In this document: one piece after another, positions 1 to 8,700 of the stretch | Layout: the number at the start of each line of letters is the position of its first letter | Numbering within the stretch: position 1 is the first letter of the stretch | Assembly: GCF_023896955.1 (NCBI RefSeq) | Contig: NZ_JAMHIW010000001.1 | Coordinates: forward strand, 496,001 to 560,000 | Direction: 5' to 3' | Length of the DNA stretch: 64,000 nt | DNA from: Micromonospora sp. RHAY321 | Lineage (GTDB): Bacteria > Actinomycetota > Actinomycetes > Mycobacteriales > Micromonosporaceae | Position numbers and translations under genes: made by a program | Notes under the pieces: generated by a model | The model's database searches: none | Told to the model about the DNA's origin: nothing | Seen by the model: the letters and a program-made list of their open reading frames with translations, nothing else

Positions 1-19
1 ATGCCTGCTTCCCTTCGGT

Positions 20-247
20 TCAGCGTGGCGGTACGGAGACAGGGCGGGCCAGCTCGATCGCGGCAACCGGACACAGACGGAGCGCTTCCTCGACGCGAGG
101 TAGCGCTCCTGCGTCCACCTGCGACACGAGCAGTTGCACGACGCCGTCTGTCGGGGACTGGTCGAAGACGTCGGGGGCGACCGAGGCGCACATGCCGGAC
201 CCGCAGCACCTGTCCTGGTCGACGACCACCCGCGCGGGTGCACTCAC
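20..247 (-). CDS. 3Fe-4S ferredoxin, P450 partner
   Basis: A 75-residue ferredoxin that should pass electrons to the adjacent cytochrome P450. The iron-sulfur motif is visible as CCGSGMC near residues 14-20 followed by a distant CP near 59-60; the middle cysteine of a 4Fe-4S motif is replaced by Gly, as in the 3Fe-4S ferredoxins of Streptomyces P450 systems. The segment APDVFDQ is also typical of this group. I chose the GTG at 247 because it overlaps the P450 stop codon (TGGTGAGTG), which implies translational coupling; a longer reading frame to 406 would lie inside the P450 gene. It is the last gene of the visible minus-strand operon, and a ferredoxin reductase is not present in the window. 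Confidence 0.9.
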   Translation of the reverse strand: MSAPARVVVDQDRCCGSGMCASVAPDVFDQSPTDGVVQLLVSQVDAGALPRVEEALRLCPVAAIELARPVSVPPR

Positions 248-1455
248 CAGGTCACCGGCAACGAGTCGACGCCGAACAGGCCGACGGTGTTGGGGCGCAG
301 GGGAACGTCGGAGACCGGCACGGACAGGCGCAGCGTCGGAAAACGTTCGAACAGCATGCGGAAGACGACGTCGAGTTCCATCCGGGCGATCGCGTGACCG
401 AGGCACTGGTGGGCGCCGAAGCTGAACGCGACGTGGTTGCGGGCGGCGCGGCGTACGTCGAAGCGGTCGGGGTCGGGGAACGCTTCGGGGTCACGGTTGG
501 CGGCCTCGAGCACGAAGACGACGCCCTCACCGGCGCGGATGACATCGTCGCCGACCGGGATGTCGGCGACCGCGGCCCGTTGGATGGGGTTCTGCACGAT
601 CGTCTGGTGGCGCAGGATCTCCTCCACGGCGATCGGCCAACCCTCGGGATCGGCCAGCAGCAGGTCGAGCTGGTCGCGGTGCTCCATGAGCGCGAAGGTG
701 CCCAGGCCGATCATGGTGGCGGTGGTCTCGTGGCCGCCGACCAGCAGGATGAGGGAGATGGTGACCAGTTCGTCGCGGGTCAGGTTGCCGGCCTGCAGCT
801 CTTCGACGACGAGCCGGCTGATCAGGTCGTCGCTCGGCGTCTGTTCCCGCTTGGCGACGAGCTCGGTGAGGTAGGCCATGATGGCGCCCATCGCGCCGAG
901 CATCTGCTCCTGCGTGCTGGTGGTGTCGATCATGGCGCGGGTGTTGGTCTCGAAGACCTCCCGGTCCTCGTACGGCACACCGAGCAGTCCGCAGATCGTG
1001 CGTGAGGGAACGGGGAAGGCGAGATCGCGAACGATGTCGGCGGACCCGGCTCTGGCCATGTCGTCCAGACACTGCCCCACCACGGACTCGACCTCGGGTC
1101 GCAGTTCCCGTGCCCGTCGAAGGGTGAAGTCCTTGCTGAGCATGCGACGGATCCGGTAATGAGCCTCTCCGTCGGCGCGCATGAAGGTGCCCTTCAGGGG
1201 GGACTCGAACGCTCCGGCGTAGAGGAACGGGTAACCGGGAGCGGTCTCGTCCGCGCTCAGGCGTTCGTCGTCCAGCAGTCGGCGCACCTCGTCATGACCG
1301 GTGACGAACACCGCTGGCAGGCCACTGGGCAGCCGGACGCGGTGCAGCCGACGTTGCGCCTGCAGCTTCAGGTACGCCTGCGGCGGGTGGAACGGACTGG
1401 TTCTGGTGGCGGGGAATTCACTGAGATGCTGCTGGTCGTCGATCATCTCGGTCAT
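244..1455 (-). CDS. Cytochrome P450 tailoring oxygenase
   Basis: A 403-residue bacterial class I cytochrome P450, probably hydroxylating or epoxidising the polyketide product. Counting from the ATG at 1455, the I-helix motif GGHETT ends at about residue 245, the ExxR pair is in EEILR near 279-282, and the heme-binding loop FSFGAHQC places the cysteine ligand near 351. The N-terminal FPATRTSPFHPP is typical of CYP105/CYP107-like enzymes. A GTG at 1485 would add ten residues; neither start has a clear ribosome binding site, and I prefer the ATG because the family usually begins a few residues before this motif. The gene overlaps its ferredoxin by four bases and diverges from the globin gene at 1569. 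Confidence 0.93.
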   Translation of the reverse strand: MTEMIDDQQHLSEFPATRTSPFHPPQAYLKLQAQRRLHRVRLPSGLPAVFVTGHDEVRRLLDDERLSADETAPGYPFLYAGAFESPLKGTFMRADGEAHYRIRRMLSKDFTLRRARELRPEVESVVGQCLDDMARAGSADIVRDLAFPVPSRTICGLLGVPYEDREVFETNTRAMIDTTSTQEQMLGAMGAIMAYLTELVAKREQTPSDDLISRLVVEELQAGNLTRDELVTISLILLVGGHETTATMIGLGTFALMEHRDQLDLLLADPEGWPIAVEEILRHQTIVQNPIQRAAVADIPVGDDVIRAGEGVVFVLEAANRDPEAFPDPDRFDVRRAARNHVAFSFGAHQCLGHAIARMELDVVFRMLFERFPTLRLSVPVSDVPLRPNTVGLFGVDSLPVTW

Positions 1456-1568
1456 GCCGCGAGTCTGCGGACTGCGACGGCCCACGCCCGCTCAATTGTG
1501 TGCACGGCTGGTGGGTTGGTCAGTGATGCCATCAGAGGCAGACCACGCCGAGCGTTTCAGGAGGCCTA

Positions 1569-2054
1569 GTGGATTTTGATGGCGTCGAGGGACTGCGCGC
1601 CGAGGGCGTCACCCGCGTCGACGGCAGGACGATGCTCGAACACGCCGGCGGTAGACAGCGGATCAAGGAGTTCGTCGAGTGCTTCCATCAGGCGGCTCTG
1701 GACGATGATCTTCTCGGCGAGATGTTCTACCGGGGCAAGCCGGCGCACACCGCACATCTGGCGGCGTTCTTCGAGGAGATCATGGGTGGACGTCAGGGAT
1801 ACACCGCACATCACGATGGCGTGGCCGGGTTGTTCCAGGCGCACGCGGGCCTGCGTATCACCGAGGAGCAGCGGGCGCGATTCGTGGAGGTGATGATGGC
1901 CGCCGCCGTGCAGGCGGGGCTGCCCTCCGACGAGCGTTTCCGATCGGCACTGCGGGCGCGCATCGAGCAGGGTTCGAGGTTCTCCACCGTGCTGTCGCAA
2001 GACGGGGCCTCGCCGTTGTCGCCGTGGCCGCCGGTCGGCACCTGGGACTGGTGA
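1569..2054 (+). CDS. Truncated haemoglobin-like globin
   Basis: A 161-residue small globin of the PF01152 type (2/2 truncated haemoglobins). The visible core is ALDDDLLGEMF near residues 43-53, the HTAHLAAFF helix, and AHAGLRITEEQRARF near 91-105, where His92 is the likely proximal heme ligand. The C-terminal tail after about residue 140 is Pro/Trp-rich. The GTG start is preceded by AGGAGG at 1559-1564. The gene is the only plus-strand gene among minus-strand biosynthetic genes and diverges from the P450. Its role is not shown by sequence; oxygen or NO handling, or support of the oxygenase, are inferences. No hinge or cognate reductase is adjacent. Confidence 0.85.
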   Translation: MDFDGVEGLRAEGVTRVDGRTMLEHAGGRQRIKEFVECFHQAALDDDLLGEMFYRGKPAHTAHLAAFFEEIMGGRQGYTAHHDGVAGLFQAHAGLRITEEQRARFVEVMMAAAVQAGLPSDERFRSALRARIEQGSRFSTVLSQDGASPLSPWPPVGTWDW

Positions 2055-2208
2055 GTGGGCAGCGGTGACCGGGTGGGTGCCGCTCATCTGGTCGCCGCCT
2101 CCGCCTGGCGCCCCGCGGAACCAGATGGGGCTGCGCGACGAATGGCCGGCGCCGCTCGGGCACCCGGGGGGGGTCGGCGGGCATGTCGGGCAGTGGCTGG
2201 CCCAGGGG

Positions 2209-3444
2209 TCAGGACCAGCGGTAGACCCGGTGGAAGTCGGTGACGTGGTCCAGCACCAGCAGTCCCCGACCATCCAGGCATTTGCGGTACACGTCGTCGT
2301 AGGGATGCGGGTCGAACCGGACGTGGCGGTGGCCTGGCATGCGGTGCAGGCTCAGCTCACTGATCAGCTCGTACTCCTCGGTGCTGAGCGGGTGGCGGGA
2401 TTCGATGGCCGCCGCAATGCCCATGGCACCGACGATCCGGCTGGCCTCGGCGCCGGTGACTCCGCTGTAGAACTCCGAGGCGCATCCGGACCCGTAGGAG
2501 AACAGGCCGAGCCGGGACGGTCCATTGAGCGGCGTGTGGTCGATCAGGGAGCACAGCGCGACGTAGAGCGCCGCGGAGTAGACGTTGCCGATCTGCGCGC
2601 CATAGCGGAGCGAGTGCGCGAGGCGGCGCTGGAAGTCGGTTTCCACCTCGTCGGGCCTCATGCCGTACAAGCTGCGCAGAAGGGTCCGGTGGGCGCCCTT
2701 GACCATCCCCCCGAACGGCATGTGGAACGCGAGGTGGTCGAAGGTGGTCAGAAAGTCGCTGCCACGCACGCGTTCGGCGTACATGGCGTAGCTCTCCTTC
2801 AGGCAGTGCAGGTACGACATCAGCGACAGGTCGGAGTCGCCGGCTTCCAGGTCGGCGCGTGGCCGGGCGGTGTCCATCACCTCGTAGCTGTGGTACCCGC
2901 TCGCCCCCTTGTCGAGCGTCAGGATCCGCGGATCCTCCCCGAGGATCATGGCGACGGCACCGGCGCCCTGGGACGGTTCCCAGTACGTGTTCTTGTCGAT
3001 CTTCGCGGCAGCGTCGGTGGCGATGACCAGTGCCTTCATCCCGGCGATCGGAGTGTTGGCGATGAGACCGGCGGCGGTCTGCACAGCGGCCGTTCCGCCG
3101 TAGCAGGCGTGCTTGACCTCGAAGGAGCGGCAGCGGCGCGACAGCCCCAGGTAGTCGTGCACGTAGGTGCTCAGTGGCTTGCCGAAGTCGACGCCGGATT
3201 CGGTGCCGACGATGACCGCTTCGATGCGGTCACGTTCGTCGTCGCCGAGGGCGTCGATCAACGGTTTGGCGGCGTTGACCGCGTTGGTGACAGGATCCTC
3301 GCAGGGCAGGTTGACGGACTTGCTGTCCATCATCAGGTTGTCGAAGCGCCGGGTGTCCAGGCCACGAACCTCGAAAAGGGTGCGCGCCGACATCGACGCC
3401 CGGCCCGGGTAGACGTTGATCGCGTCGATACCTATGGCTACCAC
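2209..3444 (-). CDS. HMG-CoA synthase homologue for beta-branching (HCS)
   Basis: A 411-residue HMG-CoA-synthase-family enzyme of the PksG/CurD/LnmM kind, which condenses an acetyl unit from a donor ACP with a beta-ketoacyl thioester on the assembly line. The catalytic triad is present: Glu82 in GTESGVD, Cys114 in KHACYGGTA and His241 in FHMPFGGMVKG. Length matches the family. The GTG at 3444 has a GGAG seven bases upstream and lies three bases after the thioesterase stop. Together with the donor ACP, the Ser-type KS and the ECH at 19203 it forms most of an HCS cassette. Primary metabolic HMG-CoA synthase is unlikely because no mevalonate gene is nearby. Confidence 0.95.
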   Translation of the reverse strand: MVAIGIDAINVYPGRASMSARTLFEVRGLDTRRFDNLMMDSKSVNLPCEDPVTNAVNAAKPLIDALGDDERDRIEAVIVGTESGVDFGKPLSTYVHDYLGLSRRCRSFEVKHACYGGTAAVQTAAGLIANTPIAGMKALVIATDAAAKIDKNTYWEPSQGAGAVAMILGEDPRILTLDKGASGYHSYEVMDTARPRADLEAGDSDLSLMSYLHCLKESYAMYAERVRGSDFLTTFDHLAFHMPFGGMVKGAHRTLLRSLYGMRPDEVETDFQRRLAHSLRYGAQIGNVYSAALYVALCSLIDHTPLNGPSRLGLFSYGSGCASEFYSGVTGAEASRIVGAMGIAAAIESRHPLSTEEYELISELSLHRMPGHRHVRFDPHPYDDVYRKCLDGRGLLVLDHVTDFHRVYRWS

Positions 3445-3447
3445 AGC

Positions 3448-4209
3448 TCACTCCGCTCGTGATCCGATGGGCACTGTTGGGCCGGGCACGGACAGTTCCC
3501 TGCCGATGGCGGCACATACGTGCTCGGCGGCCGCCGTCAGATAGAAGTGGTCCCCGGTCAGCACCCGCAGACGGAAACCCCGGTCGGTCACGTCCCGCCA
3601 GGCGAGCATCTCGGCCGGGGTGACCAGTGGGTCGCTGTCGCCGGTCAGGGCGGACACCGCAACCGGTAGTCGCCTCGCCGACGCCGCGTAGGTTTCATTG
3701 ACCTCGAAGTCCGCGCGAATCGTCGGCAGCAGTGCACGGAGCAGACCGGGATGCGCCAAGACCTCGGTCGGGATGCCGTTGAGAGTGTTCAGGTAGGCGA
3801 CGAACGCGTCGTCGGTGAGGTGCCGGGTAGCGCCCTGGCGAGCCGGCAGGTGCGGCGGACGGCGACCGGAGACGAACAGGCGCATCGGTGGCAGCCCCCG
3901 GTCACACAGCCGTGCGCACACCTCGTAGGCCACGGCGGCGCCCAGGCTGTGCCCGAACAGGGCGAACGGCTGGTGGAGCCGGGGAACGATCTCCTGCAGC
4001 ACCTGCTCGACCAGGCTGGTCATCTCCCGGTGGGGACGTTGCTGCCAGCGCGACTCCCGGCCGGGCAGCACGACGGGGCACACCTCCACGTCCGGGGACA
4101 GCCGGTCGCGCCAGGGCCGGTAGGCAGCCCCGCCACCACCGGCGTGGGCGAAGCAGAACAGCCGCACCCCGGCGGGTGGATCCGGCGGGCCCGTCAGCTG
4201 TGCGGTCAC
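3448..4209 (-). CDS. Type II thioesterase
   Basis: A 253-residue stand-alone thioesterase that typically removes stalled or wrong acyl groups from NRPS and PKS carrier domains. The nucleophile elbow GHSLG puts Ser88 in place; an Asp follows in GDSDPLV and the catalytic His is in GDHFYL near the C-terminus. The N-terminal RLFCFAHAGGGGAAYRPW is the family signature. I set the start at the GTG at 4209, preceded by GAGGAG at a spacing of five, rather than the longer frame to 4539, which would run into the neighbouring KS gene. It ends three bases before the HCS gene and is presumably co-transcribed with it. Confidence 0.95.
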   Translation of the reverse strand: MTAQLTGPPDPPAGVRLFCFAHAGGGGAAYRPWRDRLSPDVEVCPVVLPGRESRWQQRPHREMTSLVEQVLQEIVPRLHQPFALFGHSLGAAVAYEVCARLCDRGLPPMRLFVSGRRPPHLPARQGATRHLTDDAFVAYLNTLNGIPTEVLAHPGLLRALLPTIRADFEVNETYAASARRLPVAVSALTGDSDPLVTPAEMLAWRDVTDRGFRLRVLTGDHFYLTAAAEHVCAAIGRELSVPGPTVPIGSRAE

Positions 4210-4289
4210 GCGGCTCCTCGCTTGCGATCTGGAGTGCCCACGGTAGGGCTGCGTGGCGGTCGAGCGATGCGCACGATTGCGCGTGACGT

Positions 4290-5531
4290 CTACGGATGCG
4301 TGACAAACGCCAGGCAGGTGTTCACACCGCCGAAGGCAAAGCCGTTGGACAGCGCCGCGCGTATCGACGCTGGCTCCGGTGCCGGGCCGGTGAATCGGCC
4401 TGCGGTCGGCAGCGGGTCGGTCAGACCTGCGTTGGCGTGGACGTACCCTTGGGCCATCTGCTCGACCGTCGCGATCGCCTCGATCACACCGGCTGCGCCG
4501 ATGCAGTGCCCGGTGAGCGACTTGGTCGAGTTGAGCCAAGGCCGCTGTCCGGGCACGTCACCGAAGACCTGCCGCAGCGCCTCGACCTCGGTGTGGTCCC
4601 CGACGAGCGAGCCAGTCCCGTGGGTGTTGACGTAGTCGATCTGAGCAGGCCGCAGGCCGGCCCGGCGCAGCGCCGCCCGCATCGCCGCCACCTCGCCGGG
4701 CACTGCCGGATTGGGCAGACTGTTGGCGTCGAGGAGGTGTCCGTACCCGGCGAGGACCGCCAGGATCGGGGCCTCGCGGCGCTGGGCGTTGCGGGTCGAC
4801 TCCAGCACGAGGCAGCCGGTCGCCTCGCCGACAACGAAGCCGCACCGGGCGGTGTCGAACGGAACGCTGCGGCCCTCCCAGGCCAGAGCGCCGAGGTTGG
4901 CCAGCGCCGTCAACTCCAGCAGCGACGGCTCGGCCAGGGCGCCGACGACCAGACAGACATCGACCTCATCGGTGGCGATGAGTCTGGCCGCGGCGATCAC
5001 GGCGGCGTTGCCGGCGGCGGAGGCCAAGCCGACGGTGAAGCCTGGCCCGGTGATGCCCAGGGTGTGGCTGATCACCCCGATCTGACTGGTCGACACGGTG
5101 TGCAGCGCGAAGGTTGGTGGCACCCGCGCCGGATTCGCCGTGTGCAGGGCGTGCACGTGCTGGGCGTATTGACCGTCGAGGTCGCCTGCGGTGACCACGA
5201 CGCCGATACGGTCGGGCGCCGTGGGGCGCTCGTGCAGTCCGGCGGAGACCCACGCTTGTACGGCCACCGCCAGGCCGGCCTGAACCGTTCGAGGCGTCCG
5301 GCGGGCGATACGGGACGCGGCGCGGCGCAGGTCGTCGGGCAGGGCGGTGATCGCGTCGAGAGTGGTGGGCAGGTCCTGCCACGCGAGGCGGGCGCGGTAG
5401 CGCGGCCCGGGCTGCCCGCCCTGGTCGACGATCGCGGTGCGGCCCCGGCGAAGACCGTCGGCGAAGGCTGTCTGGTCGGGGCCGAAGGCGCTGATCGCCG
5501 CCATCGCGGTGATGGCGGCGCCGGGGGTCAC
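4290..5531 (-). CDS. Ser-type ketosynthase, malonyl-ACP decarboxylase (KS-S)
   Basis: A 413-residue stand-alone ketosynthase of the PksF/CurC type. The active-site cysteine is replaced by Ser171 in the context GLASAAGN, whereas the two histidines remain (His304 in VNTHGTG and His342 in LTGHCIG). Loss of the nucleophilic cysteine with retention of the histidines marks the decarboxylases that turn malonyl on a donor ACP into acetyl for the HCS. The GTG start overlaps the stop of the donor ACP gene (GTGA), implying coupled translation of the two partners. An 80-bp gap separates it from the thioesterase. Chain-length factors also lack the cysteine, but no aromatic PKS partner exists here. Confidence 0.93.
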   Translation of the reverse strand: MTPGAAITAMAAISAFGPDQTAFADGLRRGRTAIVDQGGQPGPRYRARLAWQDLPTTLDAITALPDDLRRAASRIARRTPRTVQAGLAVAVQAWVSAGLHERPTAPDRIGVVVTAGDLDGQYAQHVHALHTANPARVPPTFALHTVSTSQIGVISHTLGITGPGFTVGLASAAGNAAVIAAARLIATDEVDVCLVVGALAEPSLLELTALANLGALAWEGRSVPFDTARCGFVVGEATGCLVLESTRNAQRREAPILAVLAGYGHLLDANSLPNPAVPGEVAAMRAALRRAGLRPAQIDYVNTHGTGSLVGDHTEVEALRQVFGDVPGQRPWLNSTKSLTGHCIGAAGVIEAIATVEQMAQGYVHANAGLTDPLPTAGRFTGPAPEPASIRAALSNGFAFGGVNTCLAFVTHP

Positions 5532-5797
5532 TCGTACTTCCGGAGCAGGGCGATCAGGGACCGGATGCTCAGGTCGCGGGAGAACTCGGACGGGTGGATG
5601 GTGATGCCGAGCTCCCCCATCACCGCGACCATAATCTCGGCGCGGTCCACGCTGTTGCAGCCCAGTTCGGCCAGTGTCCTGTCGGCGGTGACGTCGGTCG
5701 GATCCACCTCGGGAACCACGGCGTGCACAGCCTCTCCGATGACCTCCAGCAGGGGGTCCGACGCAGCAGGGGTGGAGCTGGTGGCGGGCTGGCTCAT
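5528..5797 (-). CDS. Donor acyl carrier protein of the beta-branching cassette
   Basis: An 89-residue free-standing ACP. The phosphopantetheine site is Ser49 in LAELGCNSVDRAEI; this GCNSVDR context is characteristic of the AcpK/CurB-type donor ACPs that carry malonyl and then acetyl for the HMG-CoA-synthase homologue. Its gene is clamped between the megasynthase (ATGA overlap at 5794-5797) and the KS decarboxylase (GTGA overlap at 5528-5531). The three genes are therefore very probably one translationally coupled transcript. The first 14 residues are a low-complexity Ser/Thr/Ala leader. Confidence 0.95.
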   Translation of the reverse strand: MSQPATSSTPAASDPLLEVIGEAVHAVVPEVDPTDVTADRTLAELGCNSVDRAEIMVAVMGELGITIHPSEFSRDLSIRSLIALLRKYE

Positions 5798-8700
5798 GAC
5801 TGCTCCTCAGTGGGGGTGGTGTCGTCGTATCCCAGGCTCAGCAGCGAGGCGACGAGGCCGGTCGCCGGTGCCGCGGCGGGATCCGCCGCAGGTGGGAGAC
5901 CTGCCGCGGGCAGGATTGCCGGGCTCGGGTTGGATGCCGTCGTTCCGTCGACGACCGGTGGGTCCAGCCACAGGCGCCGACGTCGGAACACCGGCGGTGC
6001 AAGGGGTGTGCGTGAGGGTGCGGCTGCCGGCGCGCCGCGGACGATCACGTGGGCGTTGGTGCCGCCGAGGCCGAACGCACTGACGCCGGCGATGCGGGCT
6101 TCCGGCTCGGATGTCCACGAGGTGAGGCGGGTCGCGGGGACGAACGGGGAGGCGGCGAAGTGGAACCGGGGGTTGGGTTCGTCGCAGAAGAGGGAGGCAG
6201 GGATGGCGCCGTGCTCGACGGCGAGCACGGCCTTGGTCAGCCCTGCGATCCCGGCGGCGCTCAGCAGATGTCCGAGGTTGGACTTGACCGAGCCGATCTG
6301 GCAGTAGCCGGTCCGCTGCGTCGACTCCCGGAACACGTTTGTCAGCGCCTGCAGTTCTATGGGGTCGCCGATCATGGTGGCGGTGCCGTGGGCCTCGATC
6401 ATGCCGACCTGGTCGGGGCGTACCCGGGCGTCGCGCAGCGCACGCCGGATGACGGCGGCCTGGGCCACCGGGTTGGGTGTGGTCAGACCGACGGTGCGTC
6501 CGTCGTTGCCGACTGCGGCGGCGTCAATGGTCGCGCGAATACGGTCGCCGTCGGCGATCGCCTTGTCCAGGCGTTTGAGCAGCAGGACACCACACCCCTC
6601 GCCGGGTACGAACCCGTCGGCGGATCGGTCGAAGGTGCGACAGCGGCCCGACGGTGACAACGCCCCGGCCGCGCTGAAGTCCAGGTGCACCTGGGCGTCG
6701 AGCAGCACGTCCACGGCGCCGACCAGCGCGGCGGAGGACTCCCCCGCGAGGATGCTGCGCATGGCCAACTGCACCGCGACCAGAGCCGACGAGCAGGCAC
6801 TGTCCACGACAAGGTTCGGGCCGGTCAGGTTCCACTGATGCGCGATGCGCGCGGCGAGGAAGTTCTGGTCGCCGCCGAAGGCCGCGGTCCCGGTTCGTCG
6901 CCCCACCCGCCGCCGGTAGTCCGACAACCGGGCGCCGACGAACACGCCGACGTCGTCACCGCCGAGCTCGTCGCGGTAGCCGGCGTCGGCGAGACAGGTC
7001 GCCACGCCCTCGAGCATGAGCCGGATGCCGGGGTCGAGGGTGATGGCTTCCTCGTCGGTCATCGAGAAGTAGTCGGGGTCGAACAGCTCAATGCCGTCGA
7101 GATAGCCGCCCCACTTGCTGACCGACCGGCCGGGTTCGGTGCTGGGCCGGTACAGCGCATCGGTGTCCCACCGTGCGGCGGGCACCTGGGTCACGGCGCA
7201 GGTGCCCGTGGTGAGCAGATCCCAGAAGGCCCGGACGTCGGCGGCACCGGGAAAGCGGCAGGACATGCCGATGACCGCGATCGTCTCCTCGGCGGCAAGC
7301 TGCCTGTGCACACCGTTGAGTCCCGGCGTGTGCTGGGCGTCGGTCCGCGGTGAGGCACCGCCGGCGGTGGAGGTCGTGGGCGGTGGGGCGCTCACCGGCG
7401 GCGCGGGATGGACGTCGCGAAGGTGGGCGGCGAGTGCGGCGAGGCTCGGGTGGTCCAGGAACGCCGACGGGGCTACCGGGGCGCCGAGCCTGACCTCCAC
7501 GGCGGTGACGAGGTCAGCGATGAGCAGCGAGTCGACGCCCAGGTCCCCGAAGGGCGTCTGCACGTCCAGATCGTCGCGGCTGATGCCCACGGTCGTGGTG
7601 AAGACGTCCACGAGCCAGTCGGGCACCGGCGGGGCCGGCGCGGGGAACTGTGCAGCGGTGGCGCGGCTGCCATCTGGCTGCGGTGCGGTGGTGGACAGAG
7701 GCGGTGCGGCCAGGATCGCGGAGATGTTCCCGCCGGGCACGACCACGACGTTGGCAGGCGCAGGCCCCACGAGAACGACATCGAGGATCCGCAGCCCGTC
7801 CTGCACGGACAGTGACGGCGGGATGTTGTCCGTTCCACCGCTCATGCCGACGTCACCCCAGCTGGGCCATGCGATCGCACAGACCCCGGCCCTGCCCTGG
7901 CGGGTCAGGTGCGAGGCGTGGCGATCGAGATACCTGTTCGCGGCGGCGTACTCGGTCACGCCGGCGGCGAGGGTCGGTGACACGCCCGCCAGCGAGGAGA
8001 ACGACACCATGAACGCAGGCTCGTCCGGCGCGCACAACGCGGTGAGCACGTCGACACCCTCGACCTTCGGTGCGAGCACGGCGTCGATCTCGTCGGCCGA
8101 CTTTCCCGTGAAGGAGCCGGTGCGGGCCATGCGGCCCGCGCAGTGAATGACGCCGCCGATCGGGCCGAGATCGGCGCGGACGCGGTCGAGAAACTCCGCG
8201 ACCGGCTGCCTGTCGTCCAGGGGTCCGCAGTGCAGCGCGACGCGGGCGCCGAGTTGCTCCAGCTCACGCACCTGGTGGGCGACGGTTGCCTGGTGCGCGT
8301 CGAGGTCCGCGTCGTCCCAGTCCTCGCGCGGCGGCATGGGGCGCTGTCCCAGGAGGGCGATCGCGCGGGCACCTCGGGTGACGAGGTGCCGGGCGACGAC
8401 GGCACCGATGCCGCCCGTTCCCCCGCTGATGAGATAGCTGCGGTCGCCGTCCAGCTCGGGTGTGCCGTCGGGCAGGTCGGTCAGCTCGAGGGCGGGTGCG
8501 AACCGACGACCGGAGCGGTAGCACACCTCGGCACGTCCGTCGGTGCTCGTCCACTCGGCAACGAGCGCGGCGAGCGCCGCCGTCGAGCGTGTCTCGACGT
8601 CGACCACGGTGGCCGACAGTGTGCGGGACTCCGCCGACACGGCCCAGACGAATCCGGACAGCAGCGCGCCGGACAACCGCGGGGCCGGACCGGGCAGAGC

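Noticed and set aside
2065..3462. Plus-strand frame of 465 codons opposite the HCS gene.
   Set aside because: The minus strand encodes HCS with its full catalytic triad; the plus frame has no recognisable motif.
4290..5531. Interpreting the stand-alone Ser-type KS as a chain-length factor or FabF.
   Set aside because: The Ser at the cysteine position with both histidines kept, and coupling to a donor ACP, point to the HCS-cassette decarboxylase.
4296..6083. Long plus-strand reading frame opposite the KS, ACP and megasynthase end (595 codons).
   Set aside because: It is antisense to genes with clear active-site motifs, is Gly/Arg/Val-rich without a recognisable domain, and reflects high-GC codon bias of the real minus-strand genes.
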